From NCBI GenBank assembly GCA_024305745.1, contig JAHRBS010000012.1, forward strand, positions 501,001-565,000: a DNA stretch of 64,000 bases, given 5' to 3'. A model generated the notes under the pieces. It was not told the DNA's origin. It saw only the letters and a list, made by a program, of their open reading frames with translations, and did no database searches. Of this stretch, positions 53,619 through 64,000 are shown one piece after another. Within the stretch, counting starts at the first letter, position 1. Each line of letters starts with the position of its first letter. A program made the position numbers and the translations under genes. This DNA comes from Polyporus tsugae (Eukaryota > Basidiomycota > Agaricomycetes > Polyporales > Polyporaceae).

Positions 53619-56600
53619 ATGTCCACCCCGCCCCCGTCCGAGAGCTCGAGCTCGTCGTCTACAAATTCGCCCTCTCCGACCACTCCCAACGCGGAACTGA
53701 AGTCGGATCCCAGCGAAGCGCTCGAATTCCTCCTCCAGACCATGGTCGCGCAGGCGCAGGCACGAGCCCAGGGCGCCGACTCGTCCTCGTCTTTCGACTC
53801 TTCTACCCAACCGGACTGGTCCCAGCTCTCATCATGGGAAAGCACAGTCCAAGAGCAGAAGTTTGACATGACTTCGGACTTCAACTTCTCCCTCCCCATG
53901 GACCTTGATTTCGACCCAAACATGGCTGTCGATCCAAGTGCGCTCCATTTCACCACAATCTTCGACCAGTCCGCGTTCACGCTCCCGCCCGACGAGGCCT
54001 CTTTCTTGATGGCGAACGAGATGGTCCCTAACAACATGCTCTTCCCCTCGGGAGAGGACTTTGGTATCCCCCACTCCCATGTCGAGCCCGGTACCGGTCG
54101 GAGACTCAGCGTTACCTCCTCCTCGTCTTCCTCCGGTGCCTCGCTCTCCCCCATCATGGAGCATGCTCAGGGCATCTCCGGCTCGCCACCCTCGTACGTC
54201 AACCTTAATGACCCGGCATCGGAACTCGCCCAGCGCGTCCGTCAAATGGCCGGTGTTACCCTCGCCGTTCCCGTCAGCGCGCAGGTCCAACAGCTCGCCG
54301 CCGCAGGGGGCCAGGCCAAGCTCCCCATCCCCCGCCTAAAGCAGAGCCCGACCCCCGCTCCGGCCCCCAAGCGGATCGCGAAGCCCTCTCCTTCCCCATC
54401 CGAAATGGCAGCTTCGCCGTCATCCTCGACGTCTTCCCCACCATCCACTACTCCGATTTCTGAACAGACGCCCTCACCCGTTACGGAAATCCTATCCAAT
54501 GGTCCCACCCAGTCCGTCATTGGTCGGCCGAAGACCAGCCATACGACGATTGAGCGGAGGTATCGGACGAACCTTAATGCTCGCATTACCGGTTTGAAGC
54601 AGTCCGTTCCTGCGCTCCGCGTCCTCGAGGCCAAGGCTGGTCAGCCGACCCCATGGAATGACGTCGTCGACACCCGTGGTTTCGTCGATGGCGTGAAGGT
54701 TGCGCGGAAGATGAGTAAGGCGAACATCCTTGGCAAAGCTACCGAGTACATTCGGTAGGTATCGCTCTGGTGTTTGTGACCTTGCTCGGTTGCTCAAATG
54801 TTTGACTCCGCTTCAGTGTGCTCAAAAAGCGAGAGGGCCGTCTGAAGCGCGAACAGGATGGTTTAAAGTCCTTGATCGCCGGCCTTGTTGGAGGTCCTGC
54901 ATTGCTGAAGGAGTGGGACAGGGAATGGAGGGAACGGTTCGGTGGTGAGGAGAAGGATGAGATTGAGGATGACGACACTGCTGGTGGAAGCGACGACGAC
55001 GAGGGCGATGGAGATGATAGCGATGGCGAAGATGAGGAAGGTCGTGCGCGCAAGAGGGCTAAGGTCGCGAAGGCAGGGAAGAAGGAGAAGCCCTACAGGC
55101 CACCTCCGCCGCCTCCAGTACTCGCGGTGCCTGGGGCTGTACCAGAGAAGCGCAAGCGTGGTCGTCCCCGCAAGATACCTTTGTCCTCCACACCCGTCTC
55201 CACCGTAGCCCCTTCCGCATCTGTTACCCCCTCCCCGAACCATGTGCAGCCCATCTTCCCCACGGACCAGACCATGCAAGATGCGTTCATACAGGTCAAG
55301 ACCGAGCAGATGATTCAACAGCCTCAACAGCCTGCGACACAGCAGTACCTCCTTGCCATCTTCGCGTTCTTCTCCGTCTTCAACTCCCCATTGACATCCT
55401 CTAATCGCTCGCCCCATGCGTACCACGAGCATGCACACCATGGGACCGTTCTCACCCCTCACCAACCCACTGCGACGCACGTCCCCGTCGCTGCTCCTAC
55501 CGGTTACGGCATGCACGAGGTTGCCCAGGCCGCTCACCTGCTCGTGTCTACCCTCGTCTTCTTCTATGTCCTCGTCCCTTGGTTGTCCACCGCTTTTCGC
55601 AAGACTAGCATCCTTTCCAGGATCGTCTCGGTGTTCTCACGATCCAAACACGACAGTCCTACTCCATCCGCTGGCTCCATCGCTAACCGCAATGCGCTCG
55701 CCCGCTCTGTGCTCCTCGATGCACTTTCGCCCGCCGCCCGCGGCTCCGAGGATGAGCCCGCCCAGCTGTGCTCGGCCCTTGGTATCACGACTGGCGTCAT
55801 CGGCCTTCTTCAGAGCGTCATCAAGGCTGCTCGGAGGGATCGCGGCATCGAGTTGAACCAGCTTGAACAGCGCGCGTGGGTGCGCTTGGGTGAGCTTATT
55901 GCATTTGATGGTATGTCGATCTGTCTCGATCCTTGGAAGGATATGCGCTCACAGGTCTTTAGGCTCTGTCGGAAACACTACCCGTCTCCAAACATTCTGG
56001 TGCATGTCATGGCACATCTCTACCTTTGCGGCGACCACGAGCGATCTCTCTACCCTTGCCCTCATTATCCGCCCTGTGTCTGGCTCTAAGGCGACGGAGC
56101 TTTGGGATCGCGCGTGCAAGCGTGAGGTGCTCCGCGCACACGAGAAGATCGTGTTGAACAACATGAGCGTCGAGGGTGCTGCGGATTGGCTCGCGAAGTG
56201 GCGCAGCTGGCACGAGTCGGAGCGCAAGGGCCGCTGCACGGCTTGCGAGAAGCGCACTCCCCTCGGTATCCTCGCTGCCATCCTCATCCGCGAACGCCTC
56301 CGGAAACATGCCGCGTCGTTGTTCGTGCGCACCGTGGTCCGTGCAGAGGTCGAGGCGCGCCGCGCCAATCCCGCGTATGACAGCGATGACGAATGCGACG
56401 AGCCCATGTACACGTACGACGCGGACAAGGATTTCAAGGAGGAGCAAGAGCGCACGGAGACGATCGAGGCCGGCAAGTCCATTGGTGGCCGCACCGCCGA
56501 GCTCGCCGTCCTCCTCGAGCGCATCTGGGACACTGGCTTCTTCTCGCAGGAGGACACGCTACTTCCCGTTCCCCCCGCTCACGCGCATTCGCGCTGCCTG

Positions 56601-56975
56601 GACGTCTACGCCGACTGCGAGGACGAGCAGGACCTCGCGAGCCAGGACGAGGCGGAGATCCGCGCGCTCATCACCGCGACGCTCATCTACCGCCGCATCT
56701 TCCCGTCGACGATCCCCGCGTGCACGCTCGCGGGCGGAGGCGTTGGGGCGCCGGCATTCGTGCTGAGCCCGCCGCCGTCGCCGAGCAGGCGCAACGCACA
56801 GCTGCACATGGCGCTCCGCACTGCGCTAGGCTCGCCCGCGTTCGAGAGCGGGGCGGACGGACGGCTCGAGGACCCGGAGCTCGGGGCTGCGCTCGAGGAT
56901 GCAAGAGATCGTGTCGTGGACATGCTTGTGGACTTCGAGCGGGCGTGTCGGAGAGGCGGGACGGCGTTTGCTTAG
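53619..56975 (+). CDS. SRE1: SREBP-type bHLH membrane transcription factor
   Basis: Sterol/hypoxia regulator held in the ER and released by proteolysis. The bHLH (about residues 305-395) has the SREBP-specific tyrosine: SHTTIERRYRTNLNARITGL, then a loop and KMSKANILGKATEYIR spliced (intron ~54757-54816) to VLKKREGRLKREQDGLKSLI. An acidic and basic linker with an AT-hook-like RKRGRPRK follows. Two hydrophobic segments, QYLLAIFAFFSVF near residue 558 and AHLLVSTLVFFYVLVPWL near 618, make the ER hairpin. The large C-terminal regulatory domain runs to GGTAFA at 56975, with intron joints near 55.91-56.05 kb. Start at 53619 chosen for its CACCATG context and typical Ser-rich N-terminus; the frame is open 98 codons further upstream. 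Confidence 0.9.
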
Positions 56976-57353
56976 AAGCTGCGGCTGTGTCGTGCATTCT
57001 GGCTCCATCCGCCCGCTGCATCCCGGTCGCTGTCGCGGACCGGCATGTGTTTTGTATTAGAGCACAGTATTTGGTTCCTGTGTGTATAGGTTTTTGACTT
57101 GACTGATAACGTCTATATACTTTATTCTGAGGATACTGATACTTGTACGTTGTATTTTGGAGAATGGAGGATTCCGTATGGTTGCGACGCGCTTGGGTGC
57201 TCAAGATTGCATTCAAACTTCATAGTGTGCTTTAAGCAATCGTGGAACCGGTGCGAAGTGCTTCTCCGAATTTTAATGGGAGTTTGACGAATTTCTCTGA
57301 TCACCTCCGCCCGTTGTAGGAAACGCGTTTTAGTCGAACCATGCTGAAGACTT
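56976..57353. other. convergent intergenic region
   Basis: 3' flanks of SRE1 and of the GNAT pseudogene; T/A-rich, no gene. Confidence 0.6.
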
Positions 57354-58131
57354 CTATGCGAGAATCGCTTTAACCTTGTCGTTAACGCCCCCCTCCCAGT
57401 CGTCCCAGCACACAGACAATATCACCGAGTGCCTTCCGCTCCTCCCCTGGAACACGTCTGGCCGCGTGCACTCGTCGCCTGCGTCCGTCAATTCTTCAGG
57501 AAGAACCCAGAGCCACTTCACGGCGCCATCCCTCTTGAACCCCATGCGCTCCGCGAGCCCCACGGACGGCTTGTTCCCGGGGTGTGCGCCACTCGACGCG
57601 CCGGAAGCCGATGCCAGGCGGGGCCGCGGTGGGCAGCTCGAGGACGTAGCGGAGCATCACGCCGACCATCTCCTTCGCGACGTGCGTGTGGTGGAACTGG
57701 GGGAACAGGACGACGTACCCGAGCTCGGCGCTCAGGTGTTTTGGCGCGGTGTTCAAGAAACCGAGCGCGCCCGCGAGGCTGCCGCCCCACTCGGGGTGCG
57801 CGGGGTCGGGCCGCGTGCGGTCGATGACGGCGAGGAAGGTGTGGTGGGGGTTCCGCCGGCAGCTGAGCTCGAGCCAGGCGAGGAACTCGGGGAGGGTGCG
57901 CGCGAAGTAGGGGTAGTAGCGGAAGAGGGCGAGGAGGTCGTCCTTGACGTTCGCCCAGTACGTCGCGGCGTGCACGCGCGGGATGAAGGGGACGACCTTG
58001 AGGCGGTCGGTTTGGAGGGATTCGGGGTGGAGGGGCCACGCGAAGTTGATGTCGTATGGGTCAGGGCCGTACAGCTCGGCCTCGGGCACGGTGGGCTCCG
58101 GCTAGGGTGTGTAGTTGTTCACGAACGACAT
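57354..58131 (-). pseudogene. GNAT acetyltransferase, nonsense plus frameshift
   Basis: From ATG at 58131 the frame reads MSFVNNYTP then TAG (58102-58104) before PEPTVPEAELYGPDPYDINF, where relatives would have a sense codon. The conserved body continues: LQTDRLKVVPFIPRVHAATY, GSLAGALGFLNTAPKHLSAE, LGYVVLFPQFHHTHVAKEM (RimJ/RimL-type GNAT fold). At about 57587 the frame moves: after GIGFRRVEW the protein continues as AHPGNKPSVGLAERMGFKRD and GAVKWLWVLPEEL to a stop at 57354. No splice sites explain either lesion. It is therefore most likely a pseudogene of an N-acetyltransferase of unknown substrate; assembly errors are the alternative. Confidence 0.7.
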
Positions 58132-58560
58132 GGTCGAGGTGTGTGGCCCTGTTGCAGGTGCCAATGAACCTGGACATTGGTCTCAGTACTTATGCCCTCT
58201 CCAGACACTGCTCGGCGCGTTGGAAGGGCGCCAAAATTATTGTGACTCGACCAAGTGCCTATTCGCTTCAATTGTGATCAGCAGACCGTTTCCTTAGAGG
58301 GACGGAGCTCCGGCGATCCGTTATGGCTTTGGCAGCAAGGATGTGGGTGGTGATCCCGCTTCACGGGGAGTATGACGGGAATCTTCGTCATCGGGATATA
58401 GAGTCCTGGCGGTAAATAAGTGTGATACTCGAGGGTAGGGGCACTGAGTTGAGGACCATGGACTCAAGATCGCGCCTAGCATTGAGAGCAAGGTGATTAC
58501 CATCATGACTACCCGAAAGTTGAAACATGGACCCGCCTCAGTCGTACGTACAGCTACGTC
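58132..58560. other. intergenic region
   Basis: Between the GNAT pseudogene start and the NUDIX stop. Nothing recognised. Confidence 0.5.
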
Positions 58561-59451
58561 TCATGGACTCGGCGGAGTAGCAGCGAACCACCACTTCAAC
58601 ATTTTGTTATCCGCGCTGAAGTCCGCACGACCGACAAAGTATCGGCGTGCGAACATCAGCGGCATCCAGAACTTATCGTCCGCCCACATCTGTTCGAGAG
58701 GGATAGGCGGAAGCTCTGTACTGTCCTCACCCGGAGCGCGATCGATTGCCGTGGGAGGGTTGCTTGGCGGGAGTATATCGGCCTGGATGGAGAACCATTG
58801 TGGGCGCATCTCGTCCGATCTGGTCGCAGGGAGCGCGTCAGAAAATAAAAGAAGGCGAAAAGGAGAATCGATATACGGACTCGGTGACTGTGCCGCTGTA
58901 CTCATATGCCCGGAAGACATCAATGTTGAAGGCGGCCTCAACTCCGTCCACAGCGAAGAAGAGCGTCCCGCACTGCTCTAACGGAGCCTTGATGCCCGCC
59001 TCTTCCTACGAATCATAGCCATCAGCTAATGGAAAGACACAGAAACCCAAGTAAAGAGAATGACTTCGAGTTCCCGTATGGCGGCTTGTAGGGGGGTCTC
59101 TTCGGGATCCACCTTACCGCCAAAGCCATTCCACCTATACATAGCAGACGGCATCGTCGTCAGCGACCTGAAGGACGCTATCGATCGCGACAGGAAAGGC
59201 GCACAAACCAACCCCGAAGCCTCTCTTCTTCAATCCAAGGAGAACTTTCTGATCGGAGACGTGAGCGTCGTGAATGCAAAGCAGGAGGGATGATGCAATG
59301 AGCGGACCCTGGAATCGTCCAAGATGACGAACGCGTTGGTGTACAGCTTGATCTTCTTGTATTCAACCCAATCCGAAATCCCACCGCTGACCGTTTCTAC
59401 GAGGGGTCCGTCATATGTTAGCCCAGGAGGAAGCCGCAGATTGGGATGCAT
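58561..59451 (-). CDS. NUDIX hydrolase, MTH1-like
   Basis: Likely pyrophosphohydrolase that cleans oxidised nucleotides. From ATG at 59451: MHPNLRLPPGLTYDGPLVE, ISDWVEYKKIKLYTNAFVIL, then spliced KVLLGLKKRGFGVGLWNGFG. The NUDIX box is complete across the next intron, GGKVDPEETPLQAAIRELE plus EEAGI, matching GX5EX7REUXEEXGU. KRGFG..WNGFGGK just before the box is the arrangement of MTH1 (8-oxo-dGTP diphosphatase) and its plant/fungal relatives. Downstream: CGTLFFAVDGVEAAFNIDVF, RPQWFSIQADILPPSN, EQMWADDKFWMPLMFARRYF (MTH1-like D.xWxP/LL segment) and FSADNKMLKWWF, stop at 58561. Substrate specificity is inferred. Start codon is the least certain part. Confidence 0.85.
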
Positions 59452-59983
59452 GACCGTCGTCACTGAATTCGAACCGAACGAAACGCCATGGCCAGCAATT
59501 GCAGCACGCAGTGACCACCCACCCGCCCGTAACGTCCACGTGCACTGTGACGCCGTGTTCTTAGATGTGGTTACGCGCGGCGGCGCTGTTCGAAGTCCCA
59601 TGCGCCGCGGTGAGAGCCTCTAACACTTATCCTATGCCATCTGAACTCAAACAGTGAAGACTTGGAGGCTTACTTGCCCTTATAAGGTTCCCTTCTGGAC
59701 CTCCGACCGATGAACGACTCGAACGACATTCAACGAAAGGCGACGCCAGTCACCGTCGGTACCGTCCTCCGCGTCGCACGTAGGCGTATACGTTGACGAC
59801 CCCGGAACGTCAGCCCAATGCTCCTAACGCCCCTACTGCGGCACTCGGATGCCCTGGCTTTCAACACGAGTACTAATGCCCCATCTCGTGCGGTAGGTCG
59901 TTCTCATTCGATCGCGATCTCCGAGCTCGTGTCCGAGTTGTGGTACTCGATGTGATACGATATCTTCGTCAAACTTTCCGTCT
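59452..59983. other. intergenic region
   Basis: Upstream of the NUDIX gene and downstream of the PAH gene. A frame upstream of 59451 is open but looks non-coding. Confidence 0.45.
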
Positions 59984-60894
59984 TCAACAAACACGTCCCG
60001 ACAAAATCAAGAATGGAGGGCATCGCCGACAAGCATGCCCCCCGGTGACCACGCCTCCATGCGACTGATGTCCGACTGTTCCTGATTGCCCACCTCCGCG
60101 AGGATCTTCAGAAACGGCAGGCTGGTCCGCGTATAACTTCTGGACGGACTCGAGTGTAGGTTTGAAATATTCTTGCCGGACGACTGGTGCTTGTGGCTCG
60201 GAATTGACGCTCTCTGCAGCCCTCTCGCTCACAGTCAGTTGTTTGCCCTGCCTGAAGGCGGCCTTGGTAGCCTGCGTGGCCGTCCATCAGGAGTAGTGGC
60301 CGCAATGGTAGTGTTGTCGGCATTGTCGCTCGTCTCGATACGGTAGCCATCGGGAAGGAAGATGTTGAATCCTTGGATGAGAGCGGGGTGTCCGTGAAAG
60401 AGGTTTGAGACCCGTTCAATGACCCCCAGTGTATCGATACTAGTGCAAATCGTGGGTGAGCGGTGACGCGACTCGGAGCGGGATGGACGCATAGACGAGA
60501 TACAGATCAAAGGCCACACGGTACGCTGGCCCATACTGACGAGGTCCGAGGGGGGTACGGACTGAGGATAGGCGTGAAGTGCGACTCACAGGCGGACCTT
60601 AAAAGCTTTCATAATGTCCAGAAACTCTTGATACAGCTCCGGTTGTTCCGCAAACTGCAGCTTGACTGAGTCCAGGTAGCCGAGCGCGTCGCTCACGTTG
60701 AGGGGTCGATCTCCTCTGCCTTGCTGCTCAGGAGATCCCGCAGAGATAGCCAAATGCCCATCCTGGAGGGCTAATGGGGTTGGGCTCTCGAGAGGGTGGC
60801 TCACCGGGTCGGTGTCCATGGAATGCAAGGGAGGACGTGGAGAGGCGGCCCGGGGCCTACTGTGAAGAGTGGGTGTAGCACGACTAGCAGTCAT
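59984..60894 (-). CDS. second orphan PAH-domain protein
   Basis: Start at 60894 ([19 protein letters not shown]), about 175 bp downstream of a TATA box. A clear PAH domain crosses an intron: [35 protein letters not shown], then [20 protein letters not shown] and [15 protein letters not shown], with FLP and the helix spacing of Sin3 PAH repeats. A later part, [18 protein letters not shown], may begin a second degenerate repeat. Near 60110 the best reading moves frame ([20 protein letters not shown]), so the 3' end is uncertain: stop at 60007 or 59984. No HDAC-interaction domain. Likely a nuclear protein competing for Sin3 partners, by inference. Confidence 0.6.
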
Positions 60895-61683
60895 CGGCCC
60901 TTCTGTTGAATACGCTTTTGTTCTCGTCGTCCGTGGGGGTCTGTGGGATCTAATACAGCTTAGGGTGCTCCAGTAGTCGGCATGATGAGAAGAACGCACC
61001 TGGTGGCTTGAACGGCCACTCCTGAAGCTTCGACTTGAATGTCTGCCAGGAGACGTGTGCCAACCTATATATATATAGGACTTGGAGCGATCATGGTTGG
61101 GAATAAACAGAAACAAGGCATGGTTTATCATGGTCGGCAACGGAGACTAGAAACAAGGAGGAGAAAGACCATTTATGAGGACAATGTGGGATTAAAAGCT
61201 GTGACAATGACCTGCAACCAATCGATCGCGGGTGTTGAATATTAGGCGCCCGCAACCAAGGTTCGTCATGCATCAACGTTTCAACGTTCAACCCTCTCGG
61301 ACTCAACGATAACTGTCTTGTCCTGAGGCTCATTTTACTCTCTTCTTCTTCTTATACGCCTACACGACCTGACTTTTCGCAGCACATCCAGTGTCAAATC
61401 TCGCCAACCATCATATTTCGGTGGTCAGTGCCCTTCAAATAAACCGGTATCGTCAAGTACACACTCATGCCGGCCGGTTGACTACCTCCTTTATCCTTCA
61501 GTCCAGTTCCTTCTCGTGCATGCGAGATCTCCCGGTTCGACCGCACGTCACACATTCTATAAACCGGAGCTTAGGGTACGGTATTCCGTCCCCAATATCT
61601 ACAATGAATAAATTACTCCAAATCCTCCCCAACAACGCCAGCATCCGAACCCTCAAACAACCGTTGCAAACACGTCGACGTCA
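60895..61683. other. intergenic region
   Basis: Upstream region of the PAH gene, containing its TATA box, and then 3' flank of the small cysteine-rich gene. No other gene seen. Confidence 0.5.
61066..61077 (-). promoter_or_regulatory. TATA box of the second PAH gene
   Basis: A TATATATATATA tract lies upstream of the minus-strand start at 60894. It favours that start over an in-frame ATG at 61140 lying beyond it. Confidence 0.5.
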
Positions 61684-62048
61684 TTAATAGCCCAGGCCAC
61701 GGAGCTTGTGCACTGGGCGAGAGCCCCCATGGCCGCAGCCACCGTCGAGCAACTGCGCGACAACAGGACTAGCACACTTGCCCGTCGAGAAGCCACAGCA
61801 GGCCGAGGCGCAATCAGAGTCCCGGCTGCGGCGGCCGCCGTTCTGCGTGCCGCGGCGGGCAACCAAAGACCCGGTGTTGGTTTCGATGGGCTCGGTAACG
61901 AACTCCGAATCAGGCTCCACGCGGGGAATGTACCTCGCAGCGGCGACTAGAAGAATAGTCAAGTCGGTGAGTTGAATGCGCATTCTAACGTGGTGAAGGA
62001 CAACTCACAGTTGACGAGGGCGATAGCGACGATCATGGAGAAACGCAT
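61684..62048 (-). CDS. small cysteine-rich secreted protein
   Basis: Two exons: MRFSMIVAIALVN joins FAAARYIPRVEPDSEFVTEP, giving a signal peptide and a short acidic pro-region. A possible dibasic cleavage precedes GTQNGGRRSRDSD. The mature part is compact and Cys/Gly-rich: CASACCGFSTGKCASPVVAQ, then LLDGGCGHGGSRP, with stop at 61684. Five or six closely spaced cysteines suggest disulfide knots. Size (about 100 residues), secretion and cysteine content fit a small secreted protein or effector-like candidate. I do not recognise the family and assign no function. Confidence 0.6.
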
Positions 62049-64000
62049 GTTTGTAAAGAGAGCGTGGGGGTCCTGCAAATTAAGCCGGTGAGTGACATTT
62101 CTCTAACAACGCTAGATTCGACGATATGCGTACGTTCAAAGATAGAAGTCGTGAACGAAATCGTTAGGAAAGACAAAGGGGCAAGGGACTTCACACAACC
62201 CGTGTGTGAGTAAAGAAGCGGATGAAAGAAAGGGAATGGGATGAACGCCTCCATCTCTTCCGTCTTATATACCAGTAGACCTCCAGCTCGAAGGGGACGG
62301 TGAAGGCGGAGCACATGGTTTTCGCTTGGGCTTGGAAAACCGACTCCGCACGAATATCCAGAACCGGGGCAAGCGTGAAAATGCACCTGAAGAGCTACGA
62401 TGGAGGGGATGTTGTGGAGCCAGCTGACAAAAACCAGGTTGTCCTTGTGGTCGTCGCGGGTCCCACGACGTCGTGACCTCCTTTCATAGCAGGTACTAGT
62501 ACACAAGATTCGACAGCTGATGACGGGCGACAAGTCAACCAAGTTGTTGCTCATTTCAAACAGCTGGTATCCACTATCATACCCCGTTACACTGTCCAAG
62601 GCATTACAGCATTCACCGCAATCATACGTTAGGTCAACGTTAGGTCTTCAGGTACCACAGGACTACCCATGTTCTAAGCATCCTCGTAATTTACCACTCC
62701 GTCTTCGATGATGTGACCCACATCGTTCCCACCCCAAACGGTTGGACTGGACGCACCGGATATCGATGTGACGCACATCGTGTTCCGAGCTTAACGAGTA
62801 GCACCCTGTTGCTCCCCGTTGTGCCGAAATGAATACCAACATCAATTGTACAGTCACGGCCTGCCCGGCCATCAGTATTTAGCTTGAAATCGCGCAGTTG
62901 GGATGGGAAACCCAGCCTGATGTGTAGGACAGGACCCCACGATCCGTCCGCCTCACGTACTAAGGTCGGGGTCAACACTTGAATAGGCGAGGCATAGCAA
63001 TCGGACCGCAGAATAGATGGAGGAGGCCTGACGTGGAGGATGAAGGCAGTACGATCATCGCCACCACCTCCCCTGGAGCCAGGAGAAGTTGATGGGGACC
63101 CTTTGGTGCACTCAGGTACGGTGTCCGGACCGAATGCACATGCACGTACTACTACGTGCACACTGGTGACGTCGACTTCTGTTCTGTTCATTTGGTTTCT
63201 AGTCGTTGACTAGTTCAAAATGAATCATGAGGTGGTTCACCGTAAGTCAAAGGGGTCCAAGAGATCTAACCAGCTGCAGCTGGATAGTAGTGTCCTTCAA
63301 GGCGCAAGTTGAGGTAAGTACTTACCCGGCTGTGCCTGAGATGGTACCCGCAAACTCACACTGGCATGATGCGCAGATGCAAAGGAAACATAGCTTGTTC
63401 ATCGTTGCATCTTTGATATCGGGTATTCGCGACATGTAGTACAAACTTATAACGGTAATCATCGTATCCCGCAGCCCGTTCCATAGAGGTGCGGGCTCCA
63501 TCGCGTCCCCCCCGCTTCTGGGTCCCAAGGGAAGTTGCCACAGCGACGCCGACCTAGCCCACTGAATTATTCGTGTACCTTGCTTAACTTCCCAAGTTCC
63601 CAGGATCAAAAGAAGCTTGAAGGCGTTGGTGATAATCTACGGTTCTACCCATTGTTGGTACGGTTTGGACTATTGAGGGGGGGAGCAAATCGCAAGCTGA
63701 GGCCTGGAAAATCAGCGGACATGCCAATGGACCTGAACGTGGCCAGACTCGTCTACATACTATGATGTTACGACGTTCCGCGTGCAGACACCACCCCTAG
63801 CCATCCACGCTGATCTCCATGCCGCGTTTGCCCCAGTTTCGATAACATCCTGATCGTCATGGTATCATGGTGGCGACGAAGGAGCGTGCAAGGTGAAGAT
63901 AGATGGACGTGCGAGGGGACGGACATACCCCGTGACAATCGAAGTCCCAGGACGCCACCGTTTTCGCATCCCAATCCCAAATCATCTCTCTGTGAACGGG
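62049..64000. other. no supported gene to window end
   Basis: The largest frame is 62691-63191 minus (166 codons, starting MNRTEVDVTSVHVVVRACAF). It has no domain and could be chance in GC-rich DNA or an exon of an unknown gene. Splice-bounded extension was not found. The last 300 bp hold only short frames. Confidence 0.4.

Noticed and set aside
53315..54157. 280-codon minus-strand open frame opposite SRE1
   Set aside because: It is the complement of the Ser-rich SREBP N-terminus and has no features of its own.
1..64000. CRISPR array, prophage or bacterial operon content
   Set aside because: No regular spaced repeats; genes are intron-rich and eukaryotic throughout.

Overview
The window looks like chromosomal DNA of a filamentous basidiomycete, probably an Agaricomycete and plausibly a wood-decay polypore. 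This is inferred from many short introns (about 50-70 bp, GTNNGT...YAG), GC-rich exons, closely packed genes on both strands, a divergent ferroxidase/iron permease pair, F-box/LRR remnants, orphan PAH-domain genes, an animal-type SREBP, and an Ysc84-SH3 protein. I saw no tRNA, rRNA or CRISPR. Gene models below were spliced by eye. Where exon joints are given they keep frame and conserved motifs.

Layout. 0.4-4.6 kb: CIA1 (Fe-S assembly WD40), a small PAH-domain protein, and a ten-exon DUF4336 protein. 4.9-9.6 kb: two tandem paralogues that join U1/C2H2-like zinc fingers to a C-terminal RING. 9.9-14.8 kb: a divergent FET3-FTR1 high-affinity iron uptake pair whose shared promoter has four GATA-type iron-response palindromes; two more such sites lie at 16.1-16.3 kb with no recognised gene. 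17-27 kb: a broken F-box gene, a secreted double-psi beta-barrel protein, a JTB-like membrane protein, the HIRA/Hir1 histone chaperone, a second broken F-box gene and a small RING protein. 28-34 kb: a protein with two PARP-type zinc fingers and no PARP catalytic domain, then a secreted FAD-linked oxidase.

34.6-49 kb is a rearranged block. A DUF2235 gene is present as an inverted duplication of about 2 kb (34.6-36.6 and 44.7-46.8 kb, the second copy broken). Around it lie a 526-bp hAT-like MITE with an 8-bp target duplication, RPS26, a CBM19-like Ser/Thr-rich secreted protein, a cytochrome P450 with a ruined heme loop, a second P450 fragment, a D-amino-acid-oxidase 3' fragment and the complete D-amino-acid-oxidase gene. 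The order indicates duplication of a convergent P450/oxidase pair combined with arrival of the inverted copy.

49.8-62 kb: Ysc84-SH3 actin-patch protein, SREBP-type sterol/hypoxia regulator, a GNAT acetyltransferase pseudogene (nonsense plus frameshift), a NUDIX hydrolase, a second PAH-domain protein and a small cysteine-rich secreted protein. The last 2 kb has no gene I can support.

The genes form no single pathway. The clearest functional unit is FET3-FTR1 under likely GATA-factor iron control. CIA1, about 8 kb away, is also iron-related but shows no such sites. The most unusual material is the C2H2-RING tandem pair, the inverted duplication with its breakpoints, and the MITE.
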